Source: a virus
Length of the DNA stretch: 64,000 nt
Strand: one strand, 5' to 3'
IMG/VR virus record: IMGVR_UViG_3300050120_000210
Coordinates: 1 to 64,000 of that record
Part shown: positions 1 through 8,844 of the stretch, one piece after another
Layout: every line of letters starts with the position of its first letter
How positions within the stretch are numbered: the stretch's first letter is position 1
The notes under the pieces: generated by a model
The model's database searches: none
Seen by the model: only the letters and a program-made list of their open reading frames with translations
What the model was told of the DNA's origin: nothing
Position numbers and translations under genes: made by a program

Positions 1-374
1 CCACACGACTGGTCGATCTCGACGCTGTTGATGTTGAAGCCAGCCGTGACACCGCTCTCAGCAATCGTCACGGTCGGAATTTGATCGAGTGTCGCATAGA
101 GCGACTTGATGGAGCTATCGCCAGCACTCGTGATGAGTTCGTGCTCCGTCGTCATGAAGAGACGGAACTTGTAGGTCGGTTGACGAAGATCGTTCAGCGA
201 GTTGGGAGCGAAGTTGTTCGGATCGTCCAACAGCGTCATCAGAGCCTTGTTTTGCTCCGCGCCGAAAGTCGTCGTTGCTGTGGTGTTGCTGACCGGTTGG
301 GGGTTCGTCGAGTCTGGGTTGGCGCCGGGCGTTGTGCCCCGCGCCGCCGGTTCATCCATGGTTGCCCAAGTCAT
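1..374 (-). CDS. Baseplate/virion structural protein, N-terminal part (runs off the window)
   Basis: The minus frame is open from an ATG at 374 to the window edge without a stop, giving about 124 residues. It overlaps the end of the gp53 gene by 4 bases, as expected in a translationally coupled late operon. The start is low-complexity and rich in Pro, Thr and Asn. The visible end, with TVTIAESGVTAGFNINSVEI, resembles large baseplate-associated proteins that follow gp53 in T4-like phages. Function is inferred mainly from position, because most of the gene lies outside the window. Confidence 0.6.
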   Translation of the reverse strand, partial: MTWATMDEPAARGTTPGANPDSTNPQPVSNTTATTTFGAEQNKALMTLLDDPNNFAPNSLNDLRQPTYKFRLFMTTEHELITSAGDSSIKSLYATLDQIPTVTIAESGVTAGFNINSVEIDQSC

Positions 375-676
375 GAACCGATGGCCTTTTTGATTGTCGA
401 GAGTGACGGGATGATGATCGTGCGACCAATATCCAAGTCCCAGATCGGATCGACGATGATGTTCCGGTTCCGCACGGCAAAGACCCACCAGTAGGCAGGG
501 GTGCCGTACTGATCGTTGCTCAGAATATCGGGACGGAACTGATACCGCTTGTTGATGGTGAGCGTCTTGTCATCACCGGCCGATGGGATCGGACGATGGG
601 TATAGTTGGAAATATACCAGCTAGTCTGCGGCGTGGCAGCGTAGGGAGACGACGCGGGGTAATTGATGCGGGTCAT
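371..676 (-). CDS. 53: Baseplate wedge subunit, T4 gp53-like
   Basis: A protein of about 101 residues. It carries the gp53 signature of a YAATPQTSWYISNY start, then RPDILSNDQYGTPAYWWVF and VDPIWDLDIGRTIIIPS. The last block is the LysM-like end of gp53. The family builds the wedge arms of the contractile-tail baseplate. The ATG at 676 overlaps the stop of the upstream gene (TAATG). An in-frame GTG at 685 is possible but less likely. It lies in a compact late operon with the gp48/54-like protein. Confidence 0.85.
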   Translation of the reverse strand: MTRINYPASSPYAATPQTSWYISNYTHRPIPSAGDDKTLTINKRYQFRPDILSNDQYGTPAYWWVFAVRNRNIIVDPIWDLDIGRTIIIPSLSTIKKAIGS

Positions 677-1470
677 TAAATCCACCCCGTCGCAGCACCG
701 TTACGCATGAGAGCACCGGTGCGGAATGCATCCAAGCTGAACTCTTTACGCATAGCGGTAGGTGTCTGCTGGACCTGAAGGTCCATGCTGATCGAGAACA
801 GCGCGGGTAGTTTTGCAACACCGCTGGCAGTGTTGACCGTCACCATGTTCATCGACTTGTCGAGCGAATAGCTGTGCGACTTCACGATGACCGGGAGGTT
901 GTTGAACATGTAGTTTCCGTAGCCTTGGAAGATCAGCACGGGAGGCGGAAGACCAGCCTTACCGGCGGCCTTGTCGGTCTCACCGAAATACATCTTGGAG
1001 ACCGTCCGCAGGAAATGCAGACAGGCCAGCGCATAGCGGCCTTCGCGCTGGTTCTGCACGGAGAAGTCTGCGGTGACGCTCAGCGTGACGCTCGGCGTCC
1101 GTGTGTAGGTTTCGATGCTGCCGTTGGTGTGGACCAGTTCGGCCGAGCGATACTCGACGGCCTGCGACACTCCGATGGTCGGAGTGTAGGGGAACATCAT
1201 CCCATCGGTGTCGTAGAGGATCGAGAGGATGTTGTCTGCGGTGCGGTCGCCGTAGACCTGTTGCATCTGCGAGTCGCCGCGCATGGCGCGCAGGCGGACG
1301 CGGGTGTCTGTTGTCGGAGCGATAGGCGTGTCGAGAGAGTCCGTCGTGGTGACGGTGCCTTGACCCATCGGGTCGAAATCCGGGGAAACGATATTCTGTG
1401 GATCAGTCGATGTGGTGATGACTTGCTCACCGCCACGAAAGCTATTCAACAACTGGAAAGATGTAGTCAT
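676..1470 (-). CDS. Baseplate tail-tube cap or initiator, gp48/gp54-like
   Basis: A 264-residue protein between the nucleotidyltransferase and gp53. The C-terminus (RKEFSLDAFRTGALMRNG) resembles the conserved end of gp48/gp54 proteins, which cap the baseplate hub and start tail-tube polymerisation in T4-like phages. The middle has alternating hydrophobic residues typical of tube-fold beta strands. I cannot decide between gp48 and gp54 by eye. It overlaps the upstream gene by 4 bases and gp53 by 1 base. Confidence 0.7.
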   Translation of the reverse strand: MTTSFQLLNSFRGGEQVITTSTDPQNIVSPDFDPMGQGTVTTTDSLDTPIAPTTDTRVRLRAMRGDSQMQQVYGDRTADNILSILYDTDGMMFPYTPTIGVSQAVEYRSAELVHTNGSIETYTRTPSVTLSVTADFSVQNQREGRYALACLHFLRTVSKMYFGETDKAAGKAGLPPPVLIFQGYGNYMFNNLPVIVKSHSYSLDKSMNMVTVNTASGVAKLPALFSISMDLQVQQTPTAMRKEFSLDAFRTGALMRNGAATGWI

Positions 1471-2000
1471 TCGACTCCCATACCGACACGAACCGCTTCG
1501 TAGAGTTCATGTGTCAGTGTGTCGTCAGTCGTAGCGGAGAGATCGCGGAAGGCGGACCAATCACCGGCCGCCGCAGCGGCCCTCGCGCTTGTGGCGCTGG
1601 CGTCAGTCTCTTCCCGCGTAATCGCTCTCACTTCGGCGTGCTTCAAACCAAACACCTCAGTTCCCTCGTAGGCGGACAAAATCTTCGAGAACTGTTCGAG
1701 CCGATCTTCACCGACGATCATCACACCATCTTCCACGCCATCGGCCGCCATATCGAGGGCAGCCACGAACAGGGTTTTCGCCAGTCGAACTTCCACGTCG
1801 GGGAAGAGCTTTTTGGCGAAGGCGAGTTTCTGTTCAGCCGTGAGCGGATTGCGTGCTTCGTCATGGGTTTCGGAGAGATACAGCCGAGCAACAGCGCCAT
1901 CGCGTTGAGCTTCTTCACGAAGCTTTTCAACAACACGACGGTGCCCGCTGGTCGGGGGATTCAACCGCCCAAAAGCGAAGACTGCTTTCACGTTCTTCAT
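1467..2000 (-). CDS. Nucleotidyltransferase (cytidylyltransferase-like) in the baseplate operon
   Basis: A 177-residue protein with the HIGH-type nucleotidyltransferase signature FAFGRLNPPTSGH near residues 8-20. A later SATSARAAA block near residues 138-146 stands where the ISxTxxR motif is expected. The family transfers a nucleotide from NTP to a phosphorylated small molecule, but the substrate is unknown. Similar enzymes occur beside baseplate genes in other T4-like phages. It is first in the late operon, and its late promoter sits only 5 bases before the ATG, so the mRNA may be leaderless. Confidence 0.8.
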   Translation of the reverse strand: MKNVKAVFAFGRLNPPTSGHRRVVEKLREEAQRDGAVARLYLSETHDEARNPLTAEQKLAFAKKLFPDVEVRLAKTLFVAALDMAADGVEDGVMIVGEDRLEQFSKILSAYEGTEVFGLKHAEVRAITREETDASATSARAAAAAGDWSAFRDLSATTDDTLTHELYEAVRVGMGVE

Positions 2001-2005
2001 GTCCG

Positions 2006-2013
2006 TATTTATG
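2006..2013 (-). promoter_or_regulatory. Late promoter box CATAAATA
   Basis: On the minus strand the box reads CATAAATA, five bases before the ATG at 2000. It matches the T4 late consensus TATAAATA read by a gp55-type sigma factor. With the usual spacing, transcription would begin at or next to the start codon. Confidence 0.65.
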
Positions 2014-2215
2014 AGTGAGATTATGTCAGGTGTTAACTATACGCCCAACCTGACGAAATAAGCGAAATCTAAACAACCAGAAGAACCAAATCATCATCGG
2101 AACGAATGATCCGATGGAGAGCGATTCCCTTTGCTACCAAAAAGGTTCGCAGGAAGTCCATTTCATTCAGTGATTTATATTGCTCACAGTATTCATGGAA
2201 GGTTATACATTAAAT
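2014..2215. other. Divergent intergenic region upstream of gp55
   Basis: A gene-free stretch between the divergent baseplate operon and gp55. It is AT-richer than its surroundings. It must hold the gp55 promoter, and TATATT at about 2177-2182 is a weak -10 candidate. No clear TTGAC element was seen. Confidence 0.4.
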
Positions 2216-3085
2216 ATGAGTTCAACCCCCACACCCGCACCAGTAACCGCCAAGATCAAATACATCAACAACAAGGAATTGCTGTCCGAAATCCACAACA
2301 GCAAGAAATCCTTCTGCTCCTTTATTGAACCGGAGCACGCCAACTTCGACACGATTGTTCACAACGTGTCACAGATCACGCCCACGCTGATCGAAGAAGT
2401 CCGGCTGAAGAAATCCAAGCCTCGGGGAAAGCCAGCCATCCCGCTCGACGATCTGCCGCCTGAAGGCATCGTCGTCCGCGTGATGACCTACGAGCACATC
2501 CCCCTCGACCCGGATCGCGTCCGCAAGAGCCGCGTCACCGACCAATCCTACGCCCGCACCAGTTTCCCGCCTTTCAAGCATTACGTCCTGCTGGCCGATG
2601 GCCCGAAGGAAGTTCTTCGTTCGCATTGGAAAGGCGGCTTCGACAACGGCCACTTCATCGCAGATCAGGGCCGGATCAACAACCGACTCGCGATGATGTT
2701 CATGCTGCTGGTCGAACGCTACTCCCGCCGGGGCAACTGGCGTGGCTACACCTACGTCGATGAAATGCGGAGCCAAGCTCTGCTGCAACTCTCCCAGATC
2801 GGCCTTCAGTTCGACGAATCCAAGTCGGACAATCCGTTTGCGTTCTACACGACTGCGATCCGAAATTGCTTCACAAGGGTCCTCAATCTCGAAAAGAAAT
2901 CGCAGAATATTCGCGATGACTTGCTCATCATGAGCGGCGCCTCTCCCTCTTATACGCGTCAGATCGACAACGAACTTGAGTATCGATTCCCCTCGGAGAA
3001 GTCTGGCGAAGCTCCCAAGCGTAGAGGACCGGGCGCTCCCAAGAAAGTCGTGGCCACAACAGCACCATCCGTGATCGACGATTAA
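2216..3085 (+). CDS. 55: Late-transcription sigma factor, T4 gp55-like
   Basis: A 289-residue protein from the ATG at 2216; a start 12 codons upstream is also open. The core around residues 170-230 (NWRGYTYVDEMRSQALLQL and FAFYTTAIRNCFTRVLN) matches the sigma region 2-like core of gp55, with the basic Lys/Arg-rich C-terminus typical of the family. In T4, gp55 directs host RNA polymerase with the gp45 clamp to TATAAATA promoters. That fits the many NTAAATA boxes before virion genes here. No gp33 or gp45 was recognised in the window. Confidence 0.9.
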   Translation: MSSTPTPAPVTAKIKYINNKELLSEIHNSKKSFCSFIEPEHANFDTIVHNVSQITPTLIEEVRLKKSKPRGKPAIPLDDLPPEGIVVRVMTYEHIPLDPDRVRKSRVTDQSYARTSFPPFKHYVLLADGPKEVLRSHWKGGFDNGHFIADQGRINNRLAMMFMLLVERYSRRGNWRGYTYVDEMRSQALLQLSQIGLQFDESKSDNPFAFYTTAIRNCFTRVLNLEKKSQNIRDDLLIMSGASPSYTRQIDNELEYRFPSEKSGEAPKRRGPGAPKKVVATTAPSVIDD

Positions 3086-3147
3086 AATATCGACATCGCG
3101 TTAACCACGATTCTACCTTGCGTGTATTGTTTTAGGACATTTCACGC

Positions 3148-3693
3148 ATGTGCATTCTTCAAGAACGTGCTGCGATCATCAGTAAGATCGTCGAGCACCA
3201 AGACCTACGAGTTAAAACTGCCGCACAAGTTCGTCGGGCGCTGGATTACGCGCTCGACGGTGCAGAGAGCTTCGAAGAACTGGAAGCTGTCGAGAAATCT
3301 ATCATTGGAATCAAGATCGAGAAGTATTGGCTTCGCCAATTCGATTTCCCCATGAAGAAAACCAAGCAGAAATTGGAACGCCTGACTCGGGAAAATCCGG
3401 GTCAGGTGTTTCAAAATACCCTGCTGGATACCGAGATCGCCAACGTCCCGGTCGATCTGAAACACACCATCGGCGACAACTGGATGGTGCCGCTCGAAGC
3501 GGTTGGTCACTGGCTGCTGCTCTTCCAGACGAACATGGAAGGCAAGACCTTCAACCTCGGCCTGTTCAAGGCCGATCCCGAGAACCTCACCAAGGGCGGA
3601 AATCAGGACAAGAAGGTCAACATCTGCGCGAGCGCCAAGGAAACGATCACTTGGATCATCAAGGATGAACCGATTCCCGAGCGCCCAGCATGA
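3148..3693 (+). CDS. NaeI-type restriction endonuclease-like protein
   Basis: A 181-residue protein. The second half resembles the nuclease domain of NaeI-type restriction enzymes: a D-x-K pair in VPVDLKHTIGDNWMVP near residue 100, then EAVGHWLLLF, FNLGLFKADPENLTKGG and NQDKKVN. The N-terminus is helical and unlike NaeI. It overlaps the next nuclease-like gene by 4 bases (ATGA). It may degrade host or competitor DNA, or process phage DNA. The family call is from memory of motifs and is tentative. Confidence 0.5.
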   Translation: MCILQERAAIISKIVEHQDLRVKTAAQVRRALDYALDGAESFEELEAVEKSIIGIKIEKYWLRQFDFPMKKTKQKLERLTRENPGQVFQNTLLDTEIANVPVDLKHTIGDNWMVPLEAVGHWLLLFQTNMEGKTFNLGLFKADPENLTKGGNQDKKVNICASAKETITWIIKDEPIPERPA

Positions 3694-4304
3694 AGTATTT
3701 CTTGCCGAACGCTACCCTTCCGCCGGGTCTGACATTGGAAAGCTTGCATAAAGCCATGGCTCAAACTGCGGATGTAGTTTCCCATCTCAATAATGCATTG
3801 TCAGAAAAAGACATGGGTCCGCTCTCGTCCATCATCCAGAGAAACAATTTTTCAGGAATCGTTTCGAATATTTTCACCAAGGCATTGGATACGCATTCTC
3901 CATTCAAGGATAACTCGGATCAGGAATATCCTGATCTCCTGAGTGAGACAGATGGTCTAGAAGTGAAATGCACATTCTCTGCTTCCAAAGGAGCGGAATC
4001 CCACAATGCTCATTCTGGTTGGCACGTCATCGGTAGTTTCGATTTGGTGGATAGTGCATTGGTATGGACGTGCATGAAATTCGCAAATCTTGTTGCATAT
4101 GATTTGCCTGATTCCGATTGGAATTACTGTGGTAGCAAAAGAAACGAAAACGGCAGTCAGCGCACAGAAACATATACCACTAATACGGTTGGTCGTGGGA
4201 AGTTGCTATCTGGTATCTGTTATCTGGATACTGACATGGTCCCCAATTGGCATCGTTGGCGGGGGCTAACGCCGCATATTCGTCAGAGTATTTTGAATGT
4301 TTGA
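3690..4304 (+). CDS. Putative PD-(D/E)XK endonuclease
   Basis: A 204-residue protein with PDLLSETDGLEVKCTF near residues 89-104, a plausible PD-(D/E)XK core in which the second acid-x-Lys is EVK. Conserved-looking HSGWHVIGSFD and DWNYCGSKRNENGSQRTET segments follow. It is visibly AT-richer than gp47 and gp46, suggesting separate acquisition. It is coupled to the NaeI-like gene upstream and overlaps gp47 downstream by 8 bases. Function is inferred from the motif only. Confidence 0.45.
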   Translation: MKYFLPNATLPPGLTLESLHKAMAQTADVVSHLNNALSEKDMGPLSSIIQRNNFSGIVSNIFTKALDTHSPFKDNSDQEYPDLLSETDGLEVKCTFSASKGAESHNAHSGWHVIGSFDLVDSALVWTCMKFANLVAYDLPDSDWNYCGSKRNENGSQRTETYTTNTVGRGKLLSGICYLDTDMVPNWHRWRGLTPHIRQSILNV

Positions 4305-5328
4305 TCCTCTTTTCAAAAAAGCCGTTACGCTTACCGACGTACACTTCGGCCGCCAGAGCAACAGCCCCACGGCGAACCAAGACAATCTCGACTTCATTGA
4401 CTGGTTCATTGAGGAAGCGAAGACGTGGGGCGCCGAACGCTGCATCATGATGGGCGACTGGCACGACAACCGTCACAGCCTGAACGTCCTGACGATGAAC
4501 TACAGCTTGGAGGCGATGAAGAAGCTCAACGACGCCTTCGAAGTCGTTCACTGGGTGCCGGGCAATCACGACCTGTTCTACCGTGACAAGCGCGACGTGA
4601 GCAGCGTCTCGTTCGCCGATCTGCTGCCCAACGTGTCCATCGTCCGCAAGCCGACCACGGTGGCCGGGGTGACCTTCCTGCCGTGGCTGGTGGGCGATGA
4701 GTCCTCCAAGCTTCGGGCGCTGAAGTCTCGCTACATCTTTGGCCACCTCGAACTTGGTGGTTTCATGATGAATGCGAAGGTCGAGATGCCAGAGACGGAT
4801 CACGGTCTGAAGTCCACGACGTTCGTGAACCAAGACTACGTTTTCTCTGGTCACTTCCATATTCGCCAGCAGAAGAACAAGGTCGTCTATACCGGCAACA
4901 TCATGCCCTTCAACTTCTCGGACACATGGGACGAGGATCGCGGGATGATGTTCTTGGAATGGGGCAAGGAACCTTTCTTCAAGGCTTGGCCGGACCAGCC
5001 GCTTTTCCGCACGATGCGTCTGTCCGAGATGCTCGACAAACCGGCTCAACTCCTGAAGCCGCGCATGACCGCTCGCGTCGGGATCGACATCGAAATTTCC
5101 TACGAGGAAGCCCAATTCATTAAAGACAAGTTCCTTGGCGATTACGGTCTTCGGAAGATCGAGTTCGCACATCAAGCCAAAGGCAGCGTGGACGATCAGG
5201 AGTTCACCGGTGAAGTGATCTACCAGACCGTGGATCAAATTGTCGTGGATGGTCTCATGTCGGTGCAGAGCATCGGGATGAAGCCGGAAACACTCGTGCA
5301 AATCTACAAAGAACTGCCAAACCTGTGA
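4297..5328 (+). CDS. 47: Recombination endonuclease subunit gp47 (SbcD/Mre11-like)
   Basis: A 343-residue calcineurin-like phosphoesterase. The metal-binding motifs are in order: TDVHFGR (D14, H16), MGDWHDNRH near 51, PGNHDLF near 88 and SGHFHIRQ near 185. With gp46 it forms the phage Mre11-Rad50 nuclease, which resects DNA ends for recombination-dependent replication and helps degrade host DNA. It is separated from gp46 by one small unknown gene. Confidence 0.92.
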   Translation: MFDPLFKKAVTLTDVHFGRQSNSPTANQDNLDFIDWFIEEAKTWGAERCIMMGDWHDNRHSLNVLTMNYSLEAMKKLNDAFEVVHWVPGNHDLFYRDKRDVSSVSFADLLPNVSIVRKPTTVAGVTFLPWLVGDESSKLRALKSRYIFGHLELGGFMMNAKVEMPETDHGLKSTTFVNQDYVFSGHFHIRQQKNKVVYTGNIMPFNFSDTWDEDRGMMFLEWGKEPFFKAWPDQPLFRTMRLSEMLDKPAQLLKPRMTARVGIDIEISYEEAQFIKDKFLGDYGLRKIEFAHQAKGSVDDQEFTGEVIYQTVDQIVVDGLMSVQSIGMKPETLVQIYKELPNL

Positions 5329-5816
5329 CTACTCATATTGAATTTCATTTGGTCCAGTTTCAAGGAAACACCGCCAAGTTAGCAAATGTCGTCTACAATT
5401 ACGACGAAGCGCACGATCTGTGCTACAATTTGAATCTAGAACATAGTAATGATGCAAATCGTTCTGTGTTTCAGGTGTTCGAAACTTCACGGTCGGAGCG
5501 GCGCGGGGGAACCGTTCTATCTAAGAGTGAATATGAAATTTGTTCGGCTGTTAGCCGAAAAGTTCCTATCTGCGATTCCAGTGAATTCAAGTTCATCCCC
5601 GTGTTTTCTACTAACATCAGATTGTGCAAGCTTATTGAAATACACGACGATGGAAGACCAATGTATAATACGACATTAGCCCCCGCATATGAACTGTGTG
5701 CATTTCGAGGGGGTAACAACTGGCAAGTTCAATTTATTGCCAACAAAGCCATTTTGATTGGCTCGAAGGTAGATTTCGATGCTGATTTCTTGTTTCTCAG
5801 AGCATTTGCCGCTTAA
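5325..5816 (+). CDS. Hypothetical protein between gp47 and gp46
   Basis: A 163-residue protein starting at a GTG that overlaps the gp47 stop (GTGA). No known domain is recognised. It is clearly AT-richer than its neighbours, like the putative nuclease gene at 3690, so both look like recent insertions into the gp47-gp46 operon. The T4 genome also has a small gene (47.1) at this position, but no similarity is visible. Confidence 0.65.
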   Translation: MTTHIEFHLVQFQGNTAKLANVVYNYDEAHDLCYNLNLEHSNDANRSVFQVFETSRSERRGGTVLSKSEYEICSAVSRKVPICDSSEFKFIPVFSTNIRLCKLIEIHDDGRPMYNTTLAPAYELCAFRGGNNWQVQFIANKAILIGSKVDFDADFLFLRAFAA

Positions 5817-5830
5817 ATTAGAGTTAGTAG

Positions 5831-7894
5831 ATGATTTCGATCAAAAACCTGACGATGAAAAACTTCTTGTCGGTCGGCGCGGTCACACTCGCGCTCAACC
5901 TCGACAAGCATGGGTTGACGTTGGTACTCGGCGCCAACACCGACACGGCTGGTGGCCTGACGCGGAATGGTGCGGGCAAGACGACAGTGCTGCAAGCGAT
6001 CAGCTTCGCGCTCTACGGCAAGCCGCTGTCGAAGATCAAGATTCCGAATCTCATCAATAACGTCAACAACAAGCAGATGTTGGTGACCATCGAGTTCTCG
6101 CGCGGCGACCAGAACTATCGGATCGAGCGTGGACGCAAGCCCGACGTGATGAAATTCTACGTCAACAACCATGAGGTGAAGGACGAAGAGCCGGTCGGCG
6201 GTGAGCAGCAAGGCGAAAACCGCCACACGCAGGAAGAAATCGAACGCATCATCGGCATGAGCCACACAATGTTCAAACACATCGTGGCGCTCAACACCTA
6301 TACCGACCCGTTCCTGCGGATGCCGGTCTCGAACCAACGCGAAGTGATCGAAGAGCTTCTCGGCGTCACGCAAATCAGCACGCGTGCTGAAGTGCTGAAG
6401 AAGCTCATCGGTCAGACCAAAGAAACCATGCGCGACGAACAGGCTGGCCTCAAGGCCACCATCGAAGCGAACACTCGTATCGAGAATGCCATCGTGCAGG
6501 CCGAGACGCTTTCGACCGCATGGCTAACCGAGCATGAGACGACGATCACCGTGCTCGGCGAAGAGATCACGGCGATGAAGGACATCGACTACGAGGCAGA
6601 GATCGTCAAGTTTGACGCCATCGACGCATGGACCACCAAGGAGAAAGAAATCCACGGTGGATTTGATGCGGCCTCGCGCGAAATCTCCCTGCTGACTCGC
6701 GAAATCTCTGCTCTGGAATCCGAAGCCTCCCGTCTGACCAAGGATGCCCACACTGATATCTCGGCCCAAGTTCGGCGCTTCGAGAGCGAGAAGGCTCGTA
6801 AGGAAAAAGACATCGCCAACATGCGTGGCGATGTCGAGACGAAGAAAGCCGAACTGGTCAAGCTTCGCAGCGATATCGAGCTTTCTGGTAAACTGGAATG
6901 CTTCTGCTGCGGCCAAGAGCTTGAAGGCACCGATCATCTGGAAACGGTGCTCGGCAAGATGCACCGCGACGTGGGCCTGCGTGAAAAATCCATCGCCGAT
7001 TTCCAAGCGGCTATCGAAGAACTGACCGCCGAAGTCGCGCACATCGACGAAGAGATCGAACACGTCACCACGGCGGCCGAAACTCGTCGAGTGGACTTCG
7101 AAGCCAAGGCGAAAGCCAAGCTCGATGCGACCAAGGAACCGAAGGGGCGCCTGACGGCCCAAGAGGCTTTGGCGTCGTCGTTTGGCGGGCTCATGAAGAC
7201 GCTCGGTGATCGTCCCGAAGCGTTGTTCTCGACCCGCGACGAAGTCTATCGAGCCAAGCAACTGTTCGACAAATTGGTGCGCGAGGTTGAACTCGAATCC
7301 GCCAAGGAGAACCCGCACGCGAATCAGATTGAGACGTTCCGGGCTACCCTGCAAACGGTGGACTACACTTCCATCAACGATCTCGATGATCTCCACAAGC
7401 ACCAAGATTTCCTGCTGCGGCTGCTGACCAACAAGGACAGCTTCATCCGCAAGAAAATCATCGATCAAAATCTGAACTACCTGAACAGCCGCCTGAACCA
7501 CTATCTGGAAAAGCTCGGGCTGCCGCACGAAGTCCGGTTCCAATCCGATCTCAGCGTGGACATCACGCTGCTCGGCCGGGACTTCGACTTCGAGCAGCTT
7601 TCTCGTGGTGAAATGAACCGCGTCATCATGGCCACCTCGTGGAGCTTCCGCGACGTGTGGGAGAGCCTGAACGAGGGCTTCAACCTGCTGTTCGTGGATG
7701 AGATGCTCGATCAAGGCACCGACGCCCAAGGCGTTGAGGCCGCGCTCAGCATCCTCAAGAGCATGGCGCGTGACCGGAACAAGAACGTGTTCCTCATCAG
7801 TCACCGGGACGATCTGACGGCTCGCATCGACCGCATCCTTCTGGTGCGAAAAGAAAATGGCTTCACGCGCTTCGAGGAAGACGCACTTGTTTGA
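5831..7894 (+). CDS. 46: Recombination endonuclease subunit gp46 (SbcC/Rad50-like ATPase)
   Basis: A 687-residue SMC-like ATPase. It has a Walker A at residues 42-51 (GLTRNGAGKT), long charged helical arms, a zinc hook CFCC near 357-360, an ABC signature QLSRGEMNR near 590 and a Walker B LLFVDEMLD near 619. The ATPase controls the gp47 nuclease and opens DNA ends for recombination and replication restart. Architecture and length are normal for a phage Rad50. Confidence 0.93.
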   Translation: MISIKNLTMKNFLSVGAVTLALNLDKHGLTLVLGANTDTAGGLTRNGAGKTTVLQAISFALYGKPLSKIKIPNLINNVNNKQMLVTIEFSRGDQNYRIERGRKPDVMKFYVNNHEVKDEEPVGGEQQGENRHTQEEIERIIGMSHTMFKHIVALNTYTDPFLRMPVSNQREVIEELLGVTQISTRAEVLKKLIGQTKETMRDEQAGLKATIEANTRIENAIVQAETLSTAWLTEHETTITVLGEEITAMKDIDYEAEIVKFDAIDAWTTKEKEIHGGFDAASREISLLTREISALESEASRLTKDAHTDISAQVRRFESEKARKEKDIANMRGDVETKKAELVKLRSDIELSGKLECFCCGQELEGTDHLETVLGKMHRDVGLREKSIADFQAAIEELTAEVAHIDEEIEHVTTAAETRRVDFEAKAKAKLDATKEPKGRLTAQEALASSFGGLMKTLGDRPEALFSTRDEVYRAKQLFDKLVREVELESAKENPHANQIETFRATLQTVDYTSINDLDDLHKHQDFLLRLLTNKDSFIRKKIIDQNLNYLNSRLNHYLEKLGLPHEVRFQSDLSVDITLLGRDFDFEQLSRGEMNRVIMATSWSFRDVWESLNEGFNLLFVDEMLDQGTDAQGVEAALSILKSMARDRNKNVFLISHRDDLTARIDRILLVRKENGFTRFEEDALV

Positions 7895-8198
7895 TCTACT
7901 GCTTACCGGAAACACCTCTCCGACTCTCGACCTACAATGGGAAAAGGGCGACGTTGGCAATTGGCTGCTTCGCGTGGGCAAGGCACGCAAGGTGGCCCAT
8001 GTCTATCTCAACCCTTGGAGCCCATTGTGGGTCGCCGATGTCCGCGCATGTGACTATTCGGAATCCTTCGTCACAGTAGAAGAAGCCAAGCTTGTTGCGG
8101 AGTTGATGTTCCGGGCATGGCTGGATGAAGTTCTCCACTACGACCATGGTGGTGACATCATAAACTTCGGTGGAGACGGTATCGATTTCGGTTGCTGA
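7887..8198 (+). CDS. Hypothetical protein after gp46
   Basis: About 103 residues from a TTG at 7887 that overlaps the gp46 end by 8 bases. An ATG at 7857 is in frame but would overlap gp46 by 38 bases, so the start is uncertain. No domain is recognised. Trp is frequent in the first half and the tail is Gly/Asp-rich. It is probably the last gene of the gp55-gp46 operon. Confidence 0.6.
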   Translation: MFDLLLTGNTSPTLDLQWEKGDVGNWLLRVGKARKVAHVYLNPWSPLWVADVRACDYSESFVTVEEAKLVAELMFRAWLDEVLHYDHGGDIINFGGDGIDFGC

Positions 8199-8205
8199 GT
8201 TTTCG

Positions 8206-8233
8206 TTGACGAAAACCAGTATTGCAGTAAGGT
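8206..8233 (+). promoter_or_regulatory. Early-type promoter
   Basis: TTGACG at 8206-8211, a 16-bp spacer and TAAGGT at 8228-8233. The -35 box lies in the recurring TCGTTGAC motif of this phage. It precedes the small-gene operon that starts at 8278. Confidence 0.6.
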
Positions 8234-8277
8234 GGGTCTTCAACAACGGGCCGGTTCGGCTTTTTAAGGGAGAATCC

Positions 8278-8682
8278 ATGACCTTACAATCCGTGAGCCC
8301 TGCCGTCGTTGACGCCGCCATCGCCAAGCAATGGCAGGCTGACAACGCCGTGCACATCAACCCCGACCCGTATGTGATATACAGCGAGTTCGGCGAACTT
8401 ATGGTGCTTGATCGCGCCGGAAAGCCGCATCCGTTTGCGGACTTTTTCAAGTTCAAGAACACCGATTCTTTCACGGCCGCCGATCACAAGCTGACGGCGT
8501 GGCCGAAACATGACGGTGATGAACTGCTGGTCAACACATCCGCCGCCGTCCAAGGCGCCACCGCCTCGACCGCCGTGTCCCATCCGACTTGGCCGGAAGC
8601 GTTCGAGCATTCCGCATTCGCGATCTGCGGTGCGGCGATGTTCGCCGCGTTCGTCATCGGCATGATAAAAATCGCACGATAG
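8278..8682 (+). CDS. Hypothetical protein with C-terminal membrane segment
   Basis: 134 residues from the ATG at 8278, chosen because GGGAGA lies just upstream and the promoter at 8206 would fall inside a longer reading frame. The body is soluble. The C-terminus holds one hydrophobic helix (FAICGAAMFAAFVIGMI) with a short basic tail, so it is probably tail-anchored in the inner membrane. No family is recognised. Confidence 0.65.
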   Translation: MTLQSVSPAVVDAAIAKQWQADNAVHINPDPYVIYSEFGELMVLDRAGKPHPFADFFKFKNTDSFTAADHKLTAWPKHDGDELLVNTSAAVQGATASTAVSHPTWPEAFEHSAFAICGAAMFAAFVIGMIKIAR

Positions 8683-8690
8683 GAGACCCA

Positions 8691-8843
8691 ATGAACAGCA
8701 CCTCGATCCCGATCTCGTGGCCGGACGCCGTCGAGCACATCGCCCACTACGCGCTGATCCCGGTCTGTGTGACCGTGGTCATCATCGTCCTCGTTCGCTG
8801 TGTCACGCACATCGTCACGTCGCTGATCGTCACCAACGCCTAA
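8691..8843 (+). CDS. Small single-span membrane protein (50 aa)
   Basis: ATG at 8691 after AGGAG. The product is 50 residues with one long hydrophobic helix covering roughly residues 20-45. It follows another tail-anchored small protein by 8 bases, so the two may act together at the membrane. The function is not known. Confidence 0.6.
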   Translation: MNSTSIPISWPDAVEHIAHYALIPVCVTVVIIVLVRCVTHIVTSLIVTNA

Positions 8844-8844
8844 G

